64,000 bases of DNA from positions 84,770,427 to 84,834,426 of the forward strand of contig NC_084472.1 of NCBI RefSeq assembly GCF_027409185.1, in the 5' to 3' direction. Under the pieces are notes generated by a model. That model searched no databases. It saw only the letters and a program-made list of their open reading frames with translations, and was not told where the DNA came from. The position numbers and the translations under genes are program-made. This stretch comes from Cynocephalus volans. Taxonomy: Eukaryota; Chordata; Mammalia; Dermoptera; Cynocephalidae. This document shows, piece by piece, positions 24,546 through 35,440 of this stretch (within the stretch, counting starts at the first letter, position 1; every line of letters starts with the position of its first letter).

Positions 24546-25199
24546 ATGCCAGTCTTGCCTTTATATAATTTACTAACATTCTGCTCAGGATTTCTTTAGC
24601 AAAAATGCAGTAAGAAGTTTCTAAGCAGTTTTTCCACCTTTTATCTTTAACACTTCCATACATTTTAACCACAAGTTCAAGTTTTTATGTATAAAGTTCC
24701 CACACATAAATTTTTAAAGTAATAGTTCAGTATTCATAAAATAATGTCAAAGTGGTGAGACTAGTTTTCACAAGACCTTGACTCCTTCTGCTCTTTCTAC
24801 ATACTACATATCTATTTTCTATGATTTCCTAATATGATCTACTTTTAAAGTCAGATGATTCAGCTGAAGGACTTTTCCATAAATCTTACTTCATTTGAGA
24901 TCCTAGACCTTTATTTCTACTATCTCTTCTGTTTTCTTTCATTTTTCATGATCTTTCTATTCTTTAAGATACAGGCATGCAAGCATATTCCTCAAATAAG
25001 GACTGTAACACGTCCATTCACTCCTCCCTCCTCTAAATAATAGAAAAATTCATGACCCTCATCACTTCTTTGTCACCAGCAATAGAAGATAGCATATTAA
25101 ATTTTTAATTTTGTGAAAGCGATCTATTTCAAAATAGATAGAAATACCTTCAAGGCAAAGGACCTATTATGTGTTTCGTTACAAACAAGTTCATGGCTC
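24546..25199. other. Interval with no recognised gene
   Basis: AT-rich and pyrimidine-rich on the plus strand. No repeat family or convincing open frame was recognised. Confidence 0.5.
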
Positions 25200-26130
25200 G
25201 AATTAGTCTTTGCTTCATAACTGTATTAGTTTTCTGGGGACACCATAACAGAAAACTACAACTACATGGCTTAAACAACAAAAATGTATGGTCTCAAAGT
25301 TCTGGAGGTTAGAGGTCAAAATGAAGGTGTCGGCAGATTTGGTTTCTCCCAAGGGCTGTGAGATAGAATCTGTTCAATGCCTCTCTCCTAACTTCTGTTT
25401 TTTTGCTGCCAATTTTCTGCATTCCTTGACTTCTAGGAGAATCACCTCCATCTCTGCATTCATCTACACATGGTATTTTCCCTGTGTGCATGTTTCTGTC
25501 CATCTTCCCCTTTATAAGAACACAAGTCATATTCGATTAGGGGCCCACCCTATTCCAGTATCTAACCTTACCTAACTACGAGACCAAGACTATTACAAAA
25601 TAAGGTTACATTCTGAGGTACTATAGGTTAGGATTTCAACATATGAATAGGAGGAGGGCACAATTCAACCCATGACAATAACAAACCACACAAAATTAAT
25701 GGCTCAAAACAACAACCATTTATTCAACATAATTCTGTGAGTCAGCACTTTTAACTGGGTTCAGCTGGACAGTTCTTTTGGCCTCAGCTGAGCTCATGAA
25801 TTCATCTGTTCAGCAGCCAGTAAGCAAGGTGGCTCATCTGGGGGCTGGCTGGCTGTCAGCTGGTGACCTAAGGGCAACTAAATCACAAGTATTTCATCAT
25901 CCAACAAACTAGCCCAAATTTTTCCCATGAGATGTTTTCAAAAGTGAGAGCAAAATTGTGAAAAGCCTTTTGAGGCCTAGGCTTTGAATTGCCACAATGT
26001 CACTTCTGCCAAAGCAAGCCACAAGGCCAGTCCAAATTTGAGAGTGGGCAATAGACTTCACCTATTGCGAGAGGAGATTCTGTGTCATGTTGCAAAAGGG
26101 CATAGAGAGGAAACAGCTCATTCAATTTTT
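25200..26130 (-). mobile_element. Older LTR-like repeat (MaLR/MLT1-like), host of a nested LTR
   Basis: After removal of the nested LTR at 25222-25677, the flanks join as ...cttcataacaaaccaca and continue with atggctcaaaacaacaaccatttatt, a phrase typical of antisense MaLR-type LTR ends. The remainder (gtgagtcagcact..., gaattgccacaatgtcacttctgcc) fits the body of the same old repeat. The right boundary is approximate. Confidence 0.5.
25222..25677 (-). mobile_element. MaLR (MLT1-type) solo LTR, antisense
   Basis: Runs from tgtattagttttctgggg to caacccatgaca (TG...CA), 456 bp, flanked by a perfect 5-bp duplication ataac at 25217-25221 and 25678-25682, as expected for ERV-L/MaLR integration. Internal landmarks include cagttctggaggttagaggt-like wording, cacaagtcatattcgattag, ggttacattctgaggtacta and ggatttcaacatatgaata. 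It inserted into an older LTR-like repeat. Confidence 0.82.
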
Positions 26131-26548
26131 GCAAACCTTCTATCAAGCAGCTTATGCCTTACACAATGATGTCTCTAAAAAAAATGTCAGGGATATTGTG
26201 TCTTAAAATAATTTAATATAAATGTACTCCACGTTATTTTTGTCTTTCAATCCAGAGTTAACTAGTAAAACCGTGATAAACACAGAAATAATATCTGTAC
26301 GCAATCTGATTTGCAAATATAACCTCATGAATCTGGTATAATTTAGACTTGTTGACTAGAAAAATTGAACTGAAAAACAAAAGACCCTAGGATATAGAAC
26401 TAGAACACATCAAGGCCTGATGGTGTAGGTACAAATGTGCAGTAGGAGAAAACCAGAAACGTGTGAGTGGGATAAACATCTTAGAGAGGCATATCCAGCA
26501 GCTGATTCTTGTGAAAAAAATATATACAAGTGATTCATTGATATTAAC
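26131..26548. other. Interval with no recognised gene
   Basis: AT-rich; nothing recognised up to the TSD of the composite element. Confidence 0.5.
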
Positions 26549-26559
26549 ATGACTGCAGA
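26549..26559. repeat. Left TSD of the composite retroposon
   Basis: atgactgcaga is repeated exactly at 28086-28096 after the A-rich tail. With the preceding aac the match becomes 13 of 14. The upstream att/aaca is an acceptable L1-endonuclease site. Confidence 0.85.
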
Positions 26560-27531
26560 GACCTTCTTATCAAAATGGTGGAATAGATGGTCCCCAGTGT
26601 CACCCTGTCCCATAATTGACCAATATACAACTATTAAAGAGCAATAACTGTGAAGTTGGGGACACTAGAGCTCAAGTGAAGAGAAGGAGAGACCTATTAA
26701 GATCATAAAGGCGGGAAAAGCCGTGATGAGAGAAAGAAAAGACTGTTCTGAACATTTCAAGCTCCACCCAATTCAAGGCTGTCCCTGGTGAGCACACAGA
26801 GCAAGAACTGGCAAAAGCTGAAGCTGTGCCCTTTGTGTGATATTGCTTGAAATCTGCAGGAGAGAAGAGTGCCTTAGTGGCCTTCAGGCCAAGAAGACCA
26901 TTAACTGGCTTCCTGTGGATTCATAGGAGGAAGGGGCCACAGACAATGGAAGAAAGGAGTCACTCAGAAGCCAGTGAGTCATTGCAAGGGACTAGAACAT
27001 GGCCCACCCCATGCAAGTGTTTGGAGTGCAGGAAATGGGGGAGATGGGCTCACTGGGGGAACATTGGGGCATAGTATGGACGGCTGATCTGTCCTCCAAT
27101 CAGCACAGGCCCACTTGGTATAGATCGGTCAGGAATTTAGAATCAGTCTGTTTGCTGAAAAGACTCAAGCCCAGACCAGAGTTTCCACACAACCAAGGTG
27201 TACCAAACCTCACAAGTCCCAGAAGTGCTTAAAAGGTCAACAATTAAAATCTAAGCTGCACAAAAAGCCTTCCCCAGGGAATCAGCAGCAAAGCAGCAAT
27301 TTAGCTCAGCCACGTGGCTCAAGTATTGGTCCTCAGAGGAAGTTTCCGCATTTTAGAAGTAACGAAAGGACAGCGATTAGTTCCAGTGCAGAGTTTAAGT
27401 GGTGTGTGCAGCTAGTAATCCAACACAGAAATTAAAGAAAAAATGAAAAACCCACAGTGCAGAGACAAAGTTCTGATATTAACCAGTAAAGATCTAACAC
27501 CACCAAAGAACACCTATAACACCTAGAAGGA

Positions 27532-27930
27532 CCAGAAGCCCCCTGAGATCCCAAGCCGGGGTGGGGAGGGAGCCAAGGGACTTAGCCATGCCCCATTGAC
27601 ATCCACATCCAGCCCAGTGACAACCAAAACGCTGCCAAAAGCTCCTGGGCTCCTGAGCTGGGATGGGGGGCCAGAGGGCCTCAGCCAAGCCTCCCCCACC
27701 GACATCCACATTAAGCCCAATGATGACTAAGCCACCTCCAGAAGCCTCCTGAGCTCCTGAGCTGGTGTGTAGGGTGCCAAGGTCCTCAGCCTCATCCCCT
27801 ATTGCCTGTATCCTGCCCGGCAAAGACCAAGCTCCCACCAGAAGCCCCCCAGTTTCCCAAGCCAGAATTAGGGAGTGTTGTGAGTCTTGGCCATACTTCC
27901 ACTCTCTGCAACCAAGCCAGCAAAGGAACC
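27532..27930 (+). repeat. Four-unit GC-rich minisatellite (~100-103 bp period)
   Basis: Units start at about 27532, 27635, 27738 and 27838, each opening with ccaRaagc and followed by ctcctgagctgg-like and ccRagggNcctcagcc-like sequence. Units are clearly homologous but diverged. GC content is far above the surrounding DNA. Confidence 0.85.
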
Positions 27931-27944
27931 AGCTGTGGGCCAGC

Positions 27945-28015
27945 CCCTCCCCATCTCTTTCCATCCTCCCCTTCCCCTACCCCTCCCTTTTTCCCCCTTC
28001 CCCCTCCCTCCAACT
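27945..28015 (+). repeat. CT-rich polypyrimidine tract
   Basis: Nearly pure C/T between the tandem repeats and the tail. On the other strand it is G-rich polypurine, comparable in position to the G-rich tract of L1 3' UTRs. Confidence 0.85.
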
Positions 28016-28036
28016 GCTCTGCAACATCTTAGAATG

Positions 28037-28085
28037 TAAATAATAATAATAATAATAAATTTCTAAAAAAATAACAAAAAATAAA
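28037..28085 (+). repeat. (AAT)n/A-rich tail of the composite retroposon
   Basis: AAT units, then A-rich sequence with an AATAAA-like wording, directly followed by the right TSD. This is a 3' end signature of L1-mobilised RNA. Confidence 0.85.
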
Positions 28086-28096
28086 ATGACTGCAGA
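28086..28096. repeat. Right TSD of the composite retroposon
   Basis: Exact copy of atgactgcaga from 26549-26559. Confidence 0.85.
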
Positions 28097-29744
28097 AAAA
28101 ATTGTGTTTATAAAGCAGGATTTCTTTGTAAAATCTAGAAAGCAGAGCCTGTTGCCAAAACGTCATTGTGTTTACATAGAACTATACAGGGAAAATATGA
28201 GAACTCTGAAAAACAGAAGGGCATTCCATACTCAGCAGACAGGATGATTTATTAAGGTACTCCATGATCTAAATGGAGTGTTTATCAAATCCATGTTACT
28301 TCTATTACTGTTTCCATACTTACTAAATGATCGCATGATTTCTGATTTGGTCATTTAGGCACTGTGCTACCAGGTAATGGGAACCCTGTGGCATGAATAT
28401 CCTTGATCCACGGAATTTATTTATCCATCTTAATCTAAATTTTTATGTTATGATATGTAGGTAGAGATAAAGATAGAGATAGAAAAGAGAGGACACAACC
28501 ATAGATGTAGGAATAGATATAAACATAGAACTATCTATAGATATTTGTTTATGCGAGTCAGTGTCTAAGCACTTTATTGACTCTGAGGTCACAAATGACA
28601 CAGAGTTTCTGGTCTTGGAAAGCTGATGAGGGTCTCTGAACCCCATCAAGTGAACTCACCAAGGTACAGATACCTGGAAGTTCCAACCTGGGAACCAGGT
28701 CCTCTAAGAAATGGCTAGCATATTTTTCTTTAATTAGAAAAAAGTAAAATATTAGCATACTATTTATGTTATACTATTTATAAAATACATCAATTGAACA
28801 TTTAAATATTTTCTTAACGAATGTTCCCCAAATTGGTACCATGCATTATTTTGAGAAAAATATGATGGGCTGGTTTATATGTATTATATAATTTTTATGA
28901 CCACATGCATTTATTGACAAAATAAGTTCCATAAGTTATAATAGCATATCTCTTCTATCCATCAATGAAATTTATTTACCCTTTTAATCTACTTTTGCTA
29001 TATGATTCTATATTGTCCTAGGATGAGAGAAAAAGAAAGGTTTGGATTTTATTTTGTTGTTCTTCTGTTAATTTCACAAACATAATGTCTGTCAAGAGAC
29101 CTCAAAGATTTTTCTGAAGGTTGAATTTGAAGATAATGGTTACAAGGAAATACAACCTGAAGCAATAAAACATGACCATTGACTGCTGCAAAGTGACAGC
29201 TTCTAGACAAGCTATCCTGACTTGTAACAGAGATATGTTATCTGTAATAAATAAATACATACATACAAACATACATACATGCATGCATGCATACATACAT
29301 ACATACACACAGACATATGAGACTGAAGTAAAGTGACAGAGTTTCACATGGAATAAAGCCCTAAAAGCACTGGTCACAACAGTCTTGGTTGTCTGATAAA
29401 AGTTTCAATTCTTCAGGGAGAGACATTTGTCTTTATACTCCTGAATGTTTACATATCCACAGAAAGGTCTGAAATTGTGACTTTGGCAATAACCAGAGAA
29501 ACCTGCATATTGTGTGGTTGTTTGAGGTCAAAGAAGATGCTGCTGATGGCTGTTAGTCATTTAGGAGTTGTGGCCAACAATGCTAACATATACGTTCAAC
29601 CCTTTGTCTCATAGCCAAAACTAACTTTAATAGTCCCATTGGTTCTCTAAAATTGTATATTTTTTCTTCATTCACTAAGTACTAGTTCATAATTTTACTG
29701 AGGACAGGAACCACATATTGTTTATATATTTAAGCTGATGATGC
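28097..29744. other. Interval with microsatellites, no recognised gene
   Basis: Contains a degenerate GATA-like stretch at about 28450-28545 and an (ATAC)n/(ATGC)n microsatellite at about 29240-29310. No open frame with coding character was seen. Confidence 0.55.
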
Positions 29745-29950
29745 CAAGAATCCAGGAGTTGGAGTCAAATAGATGAAGCTGGCAATCTTGGCTCTTCTTC
29801 TGTCTAGCTCTGACCTTGAGAAAGTCAACAAGCCAAGCATCAGTTTCCTCTTCTGTAAAATTAATACTAGTACTCATATTAAAAGATTATTTAGATAAAT
29901 ACATAAAAATTATATAGGCAAAAATTATTTTGCTAAACAGTAGAATGCTA
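29745..29950 (+). mobile_element. MIR SINE remnant
   Basis: Order of phrases fits sense MIR: ccaggagttggagtcaaata, tctgaccttgagaaagtcaa, cagtttcctcttctgtaaaa and a TA-rich 3' part. Highly diverged. Confidence 0.6.
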
Positions 29951-30909
29951 TAGAATCTTATTACCCTATATAGCAGTTAGCATTTAGTTATATATGAAGA
30001 ATAAGCCATAAAGAAAAGCTAGGAAAATCACTGAAAATGTTTTTTTTTTTCTCCAAAGGAAGAAACTATCTTATGTGTAATCATTAAGTGTAATCAACTG
30101 ACAGTTGGTGGTGGTATCAAATATTTTACACAGTATTTTGGATTGCACTATGGTGGATTATTTTCATATTAACTTTCTCTAAGTTATATTCATCTCATAT
30201 TATGTCATTACAAATCACTTACTTGACTATGCATCTTTCTCTTTTTTTTATTCTACATACATATTCTACAGTACATACATATATTGCAGTAAGTATACTT
30301 TCTATTCTGGTAGTATTGCCTTATCTACATAGATTTAATGGAATGTTTGTCTTTTTGAGAAAAAAAAGAAAAGAAAAGAAAAGAAAGGCTTGACAGATTT
30401 TTGCCAAATTTAAAGAATGTGTTTGGGATGAGCTAATTTAAAATATGAGTTAGACAGCATTCAAGAAATTCACTTTGGAGGATCCCAAGAGATACCTTCT
30501 TTTGAGGAGCTGCAGGTGTTTATTTGTAATTTTGTGCAATTATAACCCGTGATTCTGTATAGTGTATTCTGGGATGAACACCAGCATTGATTTATTTTTT
30601 TAACAATAGTTATTGTTTTTCCAAATAATATTGGAGAACCCACCTGGCTGATAATATAGAATGTCATTAGGGAGTACAAACATTCTCACCCACAACATTT
30701 TATTTGGAACTGTCAATGACAACAGAGTGCTAGACTAATGCTACATGATAATCTAACTGCTTAAAAAGGTATGAATAACCCATTTACTGTCAAGCATCAA
30801 CTATCTACAATAATTTTTTCAAAATCATGAATTTTGTAAAGCTTCATAATGCAAAGGATGTCTATTATGTGCAAATGCTAGTTAATATTTTACATTTTAC
30901 ATAAAATAT
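29951..30909. other. Interval with simple repeats, no recognised gene
   Basis: Poly-T near 30041 and (GAAAA)n at about 30360-30388. Nothing else recognised. Confidence 0.55.
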
Positions 30910-30922
30910 AACTTTGGATAGA
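30910..30922. repeat. Left TSD of the half-L1 element
   Basis: aactttggataga matches aactttagataga at 33690-33702 with one mismatch. Confidence 0.75.
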
Positions 30923-32302
30923 GGATTCTGGGAAGATGGCTAAGTAGAAAACATCAGAAATCTTTCTCCCAACCTACATAACAATCGCAATGGCACAATA
31001 TGTCTGATGTAACTGTTTTGGAACTCTGGAGTGTATTGAAGGCTTGCAACTTCCAGGAGAAGACTTGGACAGTAAGTTGTGGTTAGTTTCAGTCAATTTT
31101 AGCTCTTAGCACACTAGCTACCCATCAGATCTTTGGCTTGGCAGGCAGTTATGCATGTGTTCCTGGAGTAGCTTGCCACACCTTGTGGGATCCAGACTGA
31201 GAAAAAAGGAATCTGTCCTCCAAGTATCAGAAATACGTGCTTGAATTGCTGATGGCTTATCATCAGAGAAGTGCAGACAAAAAAAAAACAAAAAACAAAA
31301 CAGTAGCTATTGTTGTTGTGCTACCACAATTCTCCTTATTGAAATTCCAAGGAATTTAAAAGGCCAGCACCTGGTTTATTCTCCCTTATTTTCTTTTTCT
31401 CCCCCCCGCCCCCACTCCTTTTTCAGAGCCAGACATTAAAAAATAAAAGTCCATTCACAGGGGTAATTAGAAAGTCATGACACATGCCCAGAGGAGTCCT
31501 CAGAAAAGACTTGAGAAGACCTTAAGTTTACATGTCAGGCTGACTCCCTGCACAGAAACAGTCTACAACAAAAACAAAAAACAGCAAAACCTGAGGAAGG
31601 GGATGAATCTCATTTCCAGACTTACCACTTTATTATACTCAAATATATTGTTTTCAACAACAAAAACAAAAAAATCAAAAGGCATCCAGAGAAACAGAAA
31701 AGAATGGTCCATTCAAAAGAACAAGAACCAGAAAAAGTCTTTGAAAAAAAAGAAAAGAAACTGTTGATGAATCTCCTAGACAAAGACTTTAAAAAAAACA
31801 GCCTTAAATATGCTCAAAGAACTAAAGGAAGATGTAAATAAATCATAAAAAATGATGTATGAACAAAATGGAAATATCAATAAAGGGATAGAAAACTGTA
31901 ATTCATATTTAATAGAGGAAATCAAAGGCTGATTTGAGCAGAAAGGAGAAATAATCAGTGAACCTGAAAATAGGACATTGAAAATAAGCAAGTCTGAGGA
32001 ATAGAAAAAAAGATTAAAACAAAGTAAACAAAGCTAAAGAATCTGTGGGACATCATCAAGCAAACCAACATACACAATGTGGAGTTCCCAGAAGGAGAAG
32101 AGAGAGAGAAGGAAGAAAATTTTGAAGATATAACGCTGACAACTTTTCAAGTTTGATGAAAGACATGAATATAAATATTCCAGAATTCAACAAACTCCAA
32201 GTAGGATAAACTCAAGATACTCAAACCAAGACACAGTATAATTTAACCATTAAAAGCCAGAGATGAAGAGAGAATTTTGAAATCAGTTAGGGAAAAGATA
32301 TT

Positions 32303-32712
32303 TGCTATAGGTTGAATGCCCCATCCACAATCTCATTGAAGCATAAATCCCCACTATAACTGGTGTGGGTGGGAAACCCTGTTACAGTAATTGAAAGCTG
32401 GGGCCTTTAAGAGGTGATTACACTGAAGGATCATGCTGTACTGGATGAATTAGTAATGGTGGTCAGGGACATGTTTCTGAGGGCTTAAAAAAGAAACTGC
32501 ATGAAGAACTCTCTCTCTCTCTGCTCTGTCATTTTTTGCCATGTGAGACACCTTCATTGATGTAAAGCCACCACCAAGGAAGACCCTCACCAGATGTGTT
32601 CCCTGGACTTTGGACTTCCTAGCGTCTGAAAATGTAAGCAATAAGTTTCATTTTCTTACAAGTTAACCAGTTCCAGGTATTTTCTTATAAGCAACAGAAA
32701 TGAACTAATACA
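32303..32712 (+). mobile_element. MST-type MaLR solo LTR
   Basis: From tgctataggttgaatgcc to gaactaataca (TG...CA), 410 bp. Landmarks: ggggcctttaagaggtgatta, aactctctctctctctgctc, aagaccctcaccagatgtg, ggacttcctagcgtctgaaa and aataagtttcatt. Flanking 5-mers atatt (32298-32302) and atact (32713-32717) match at four of five positions, consistent with an old 5-bp TSD. It interrupts the ORF1-like remnant. Confidence 0.8.
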
Positions 32713-32817
32713 ATACTCATCATATACAAGGGATCCTCAATCAGAGTATTGGCATATTTCTCATCAGGAATTTTGGAGGCCAGAAGGCAGTAAGCCAATA
32801 CATTCAAAGATCTGATA

Positions 32818-32857
32818 AAAACAAAAACAAAAACAAAATAAAACAAAACAAAAACCC
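32818..32857 (+). repeat. (AAAAC)n simple repeat
   Basis: A/C pentanucleotide-like units within the half-L1. Confidence 0.85.
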
Positions 32858-33689
32858 GTCAGCCAAGAATCATATAATCAGCAAGACTTTCTTTCAACCT
32901 GTGGGAGAAATTAAGGCATTTCCAGATAAACATAAGCTAAAAGAGGTGGTTACCACAATACCTGTCCTACAAGAAACACTAAAAAGAGTCTTTTAAATTG
33001 AAATGAAAGGACACAGGATAGTAACTCAAAGCAGTATGAGGAAATAAAGAACTCAGTAAAGGCAAATATAAATATATGGGCAATTATAAAAGCTAGTATT
33101 ATTGTAACAATAGCATGTAACTCCACTTTTTGTTTTCTGCATGATTTAAGAAATGAAGTCATTAAAAATTATTAGTTATGCCCTGAACACGCAACGTATA
33201 AAGATGCAATTTTGTGATACTAACAACTGAAATGTGTTGGGACAAAGCTGTTAAATAAAAAAGCAGTTTTTCTCAAAATGTGGTATATTCATACAATGGA
33301 ATATTATGCAGCATTTAAAAGGAAGGGAATTCTTACATATTCTATAACATGGATGAACCTTGAGGGCATAATGCTAAGTGAAATAATCCAGTCAAAAAAA
33401 GACAAATACCATATGATTCCACTTATATGAGATACTTAGAGTAGTCAAAATCATGGGTATAGAAAGTATAGTGGTGGTTGCCAGGGACTGAGAAGAGGAG
33501 GAAATGAGAAGTTATTGTTAACGTGTATAGAATTTCAGTTTTGTAAGGTGAAAAGAGTTATGCAGATACATGGTGTTGATGATTGCACAATAGTGTGAAT
33601 GTTCTTAAGTGAACTGTACATTTAAAAATGGTCAAAATGGTAAATTTTATGTTATGTATATTTTACCACAATAAAAAGATCAGGAAAAA

Positions 33690-33702
33690 AACTTTAGATA
33701 GA
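33690..33702. repeat. Right TSD of the half-L1 element
   Basis: aactttagataga, the one-mismatch partner of 30910-30922, following the A-rich end. Confidence 0.75.
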
Positions 33703-35125
33703 CTTTATATTAGAAATGTATAAATTAAAAACACAGACAAACTTCTAAATGTTTTCCTCAAGCATGAACTAGACCTAAAGGATATATGTGCTTTGTCATG
33801 ATTACCACAAAGTTTTTCAATAATTGATTTTTCTAAGAATGACATGGAGATTTCTGGGGCAGTGAAAAATATATATAGTTCTGTGTATATTATAAATTTG
33901 GTAAACAAATCTTTTAGAACTTAGCCTCTGATTGTTTTTTTAGCATAAGTCAATCTTTCAGAATTAGATTATTTTTAAAAAATGATTTCCTGTTATATAA
34001 AAAAAGTGAGGCTCCACATGATGTAGGCAGCCAGTGCTAATTTTTCTGCTTATGAAATGGTTTGTGTATTGATTTTCCATATACGATGTACCTGAGAATG
34101 GATATTGTGCTATTAGAAATGGGTGCATTCAGAAACTTGTTTTTGTTGTTGTTGTTGTTGTTGCCTTTGAGTTTTATTTTGAGATGTTTTGAATTATGTA
34201 TTTGAAACAGTTTCAAAAAGTGTTGAAAGAAGTCATCAGTTTCTTGCTTCTAATAATTAATGCTACCATTAAAGTACAAAAACAACTACTTTCCTTGAGT
34301 TTCTCTATTTTAGAATGTATTTAAGATAACATTACACTAGGAATCATAAATATATATATATATAATATATTATGAACAAACTCTTCCTTTGCTATTCTAA
34401 AAAAGAGAAAGAGAGTGAAAATCACTATAATTTGAATAGCTCCACATATTCACCCAAAACCTTACAGATCAACAAGAAAATCACATCATATCTAACATAT
34501 TAACATCTTTAGCATCCCTAAGAGACAGAGAAGGCTGAAGACTTGTTTCTATGTAAATGAACAGAGGTTCTTCATGAGAGCTGATGACAGAGAAGAAAGT
34601 CAGACAAGAATTTCATTAATGAAAGAAAAGTATGTAAGTTTCTAATAGTGTCAAAAACAGATAGTGTCACCTAGTTTTTAATCCTACAGGATTGTGCTTT
34701 AACCTGAATGGGTGTACTGAGAATTAGAATGAAACTTGCTGAATCAGAACATTGGCTAACGATAGTAGATGCTATGGCATACAAAGATTCACATTAAAAC
34801 AACACTAATTACCATAAAAGGAGGATAGGGAAGGAGTGAAAAAAGGAGAAGAAAACAGACTGCCTAATTGTTGGTAATAAAAAAGCAAAAGAGAGTATCC
34901 AGAAAAATGTGCCTAATCGTAAATTATAACGGTATTAGTTTAAAAATAATCTCTTGAACAACAATATAAAACTTTTTAAACATTAAAAGGAAACAAAAAG
35001 GAACAAAGAATAGTTCCCAGTGAATAAAATAAAAAAGAATTTGACAGAACTCAAACAAAATGAATTGGTACTAAGGATAAATATAAATGGACTTAAGTCA
35101 AATATGTAAAAAGTGTTATTAATAG
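33703..35125. other. AT-rich interval with no recognised gene
   Basis: Contains (GTT)n at about 34141-34164 and (TA)n at about 34350-34372. No family or coding frame recognised. Confidence 0.55.
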
Positions 35126-35160
35126 GTGAATTTAGACTATTTAAAATAGTCTAAATTCAC
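35126..35160. repeat. Perfect 16-bp inverted repeat with 3-base loop
   Basis: gtgaatttagactatt, then taa, then the exact reverse complement. It is AT-rich and would extrude a hairpin or cruciform. It directly abuts a GC-rich block. Confidence 0.95.
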
Positions 35161-35440
35161 GTGCCAGGGGGGCGTGGCTGAGGCCCGAGGCCCCCCTGTA
35201 CCCTGGCTGGGGAGAGGGGGCTCTTCCTGCAGCTGCTCGGTGGTCACAGCTGGGCTCATGCAGTCATTTTTATAGTCCTGCAATATCGACACAAAACTGA
35301 ACTGCCTGCACTGACTACAGATTCTATGCTTATGCCTACTCACGTTAATAAAAACGGCTTGTTTTGTTCATGATGATTAGCTATGAAGCAGATTCTCCCT
35401 TGTTGGCTTGGCTGCTTACAGTCTAGAATCAACTAATTCT
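35161..35440. other. Unclassified GC-rich block, possible LTR fragment
   Basis: The first 100 bp are strikingly GC-rich and contain a second hairpin, caggggggc...gcccccctg (9-bp arms, about 16-base loop, 35165-35198). An AATAAA lies near 35348, followed by a T-rich stretch, so part of an LTR (R/U5) is conceivable, but no TSD or family was recognised. No believable open frame crosses it. Confidence 0.45.

Larger units (their letters stand above)
26560..28085 (+). mobile_element. ORF-less composite retroposon: L1-like 5' start, GC-rich tandem repeats, A-rich tail
   Basis: About 1.5 kb between 11-bp duplications. The 5' end (cttatcaaaatggtggaatagatgg) resembles the start of old L1 5' UTRs. About 970 bp of unclassified sequence follows, then four GC-rich tandem units of roughly 100 bp (27532-27930), a CT-rich tract (27945-28015) and an AAT/A-rich tail. 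No ORF1 or ORF2 sequence is seen, and the open frames inside (for example minus-strand 27964-27494) are products of the GC-rich repeats. The TSD and tail show that it moved as one RNA-templated unit, presumably by L1 machinery in trans. The layout recalls hominoid SVA. Alternatives are an L1 5' UTR with internal tandem repeats whose RNA ended early, or an L1 with a large internal deletion. Confidence 0.75.
31590..33000 (+). pseudogene. ORF1-like remnant of the half-L1, interrupted by an LTR
   Basis: Around 32045-32110 the plus strand reads IKQTNIHNV and then PEGEEREKEENFE, the RRM region of L1 ORF1p. Sequence before it is A-rich and lysine/glutamate-rich, like the coiled coil. After the LTR insertion the C-terminal region resumes (tacaagggatcctcaatcag, ggaggccagaaggcag, tttccagataaaca). 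ORF1p is an RNA-binding chaperone. Stops, frameshifts and the LTR at 32303-32712 abolish function. The start codon was not identified. Confidence 0.65.
30923..33689 (+). mobile_element. HAL1-like half-LINE-1 (ORF1 without RT) carrying a nested MST LTR
   Basis: Starts with an L1 5' end (ggattctgggaagatggcta), then a 5' UTR, an ORF1 remnant, and an ORF1-ORF2 intergenic-like part (gggcaattataaaagctagt, gtaactccactttttgtttt). At about 33262 it jumps straight to the far 3' end of ORF2 and the L1 3' UTR (gtggtatattcatacaatgg ... gtatattttaccacaataaa). A 13-bp TSD with one mismatch brackets the whole, so this is one insertion. With the nested LTR removed, the element is about 2.35 kb, near the size of HAL1. 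It lacks endonuclease and RT, so it depended on L1 in trans. An internally deleted old L1 is the alternative. Confidence 0.75.

Noticed and set aside
27494..27964. 156-codon minus-strand open frame
   Set aside because: It is produced by GC-rich tandem units of about 100 bp and changes frame from unit to unit, with Gly/Leu/Trp-rich composition typical of antisense repeats.
29240..29310. Possible CRISPR-like regular array
   Set aside because: It is an ATAC/ATGC microsatellite with no spacers.
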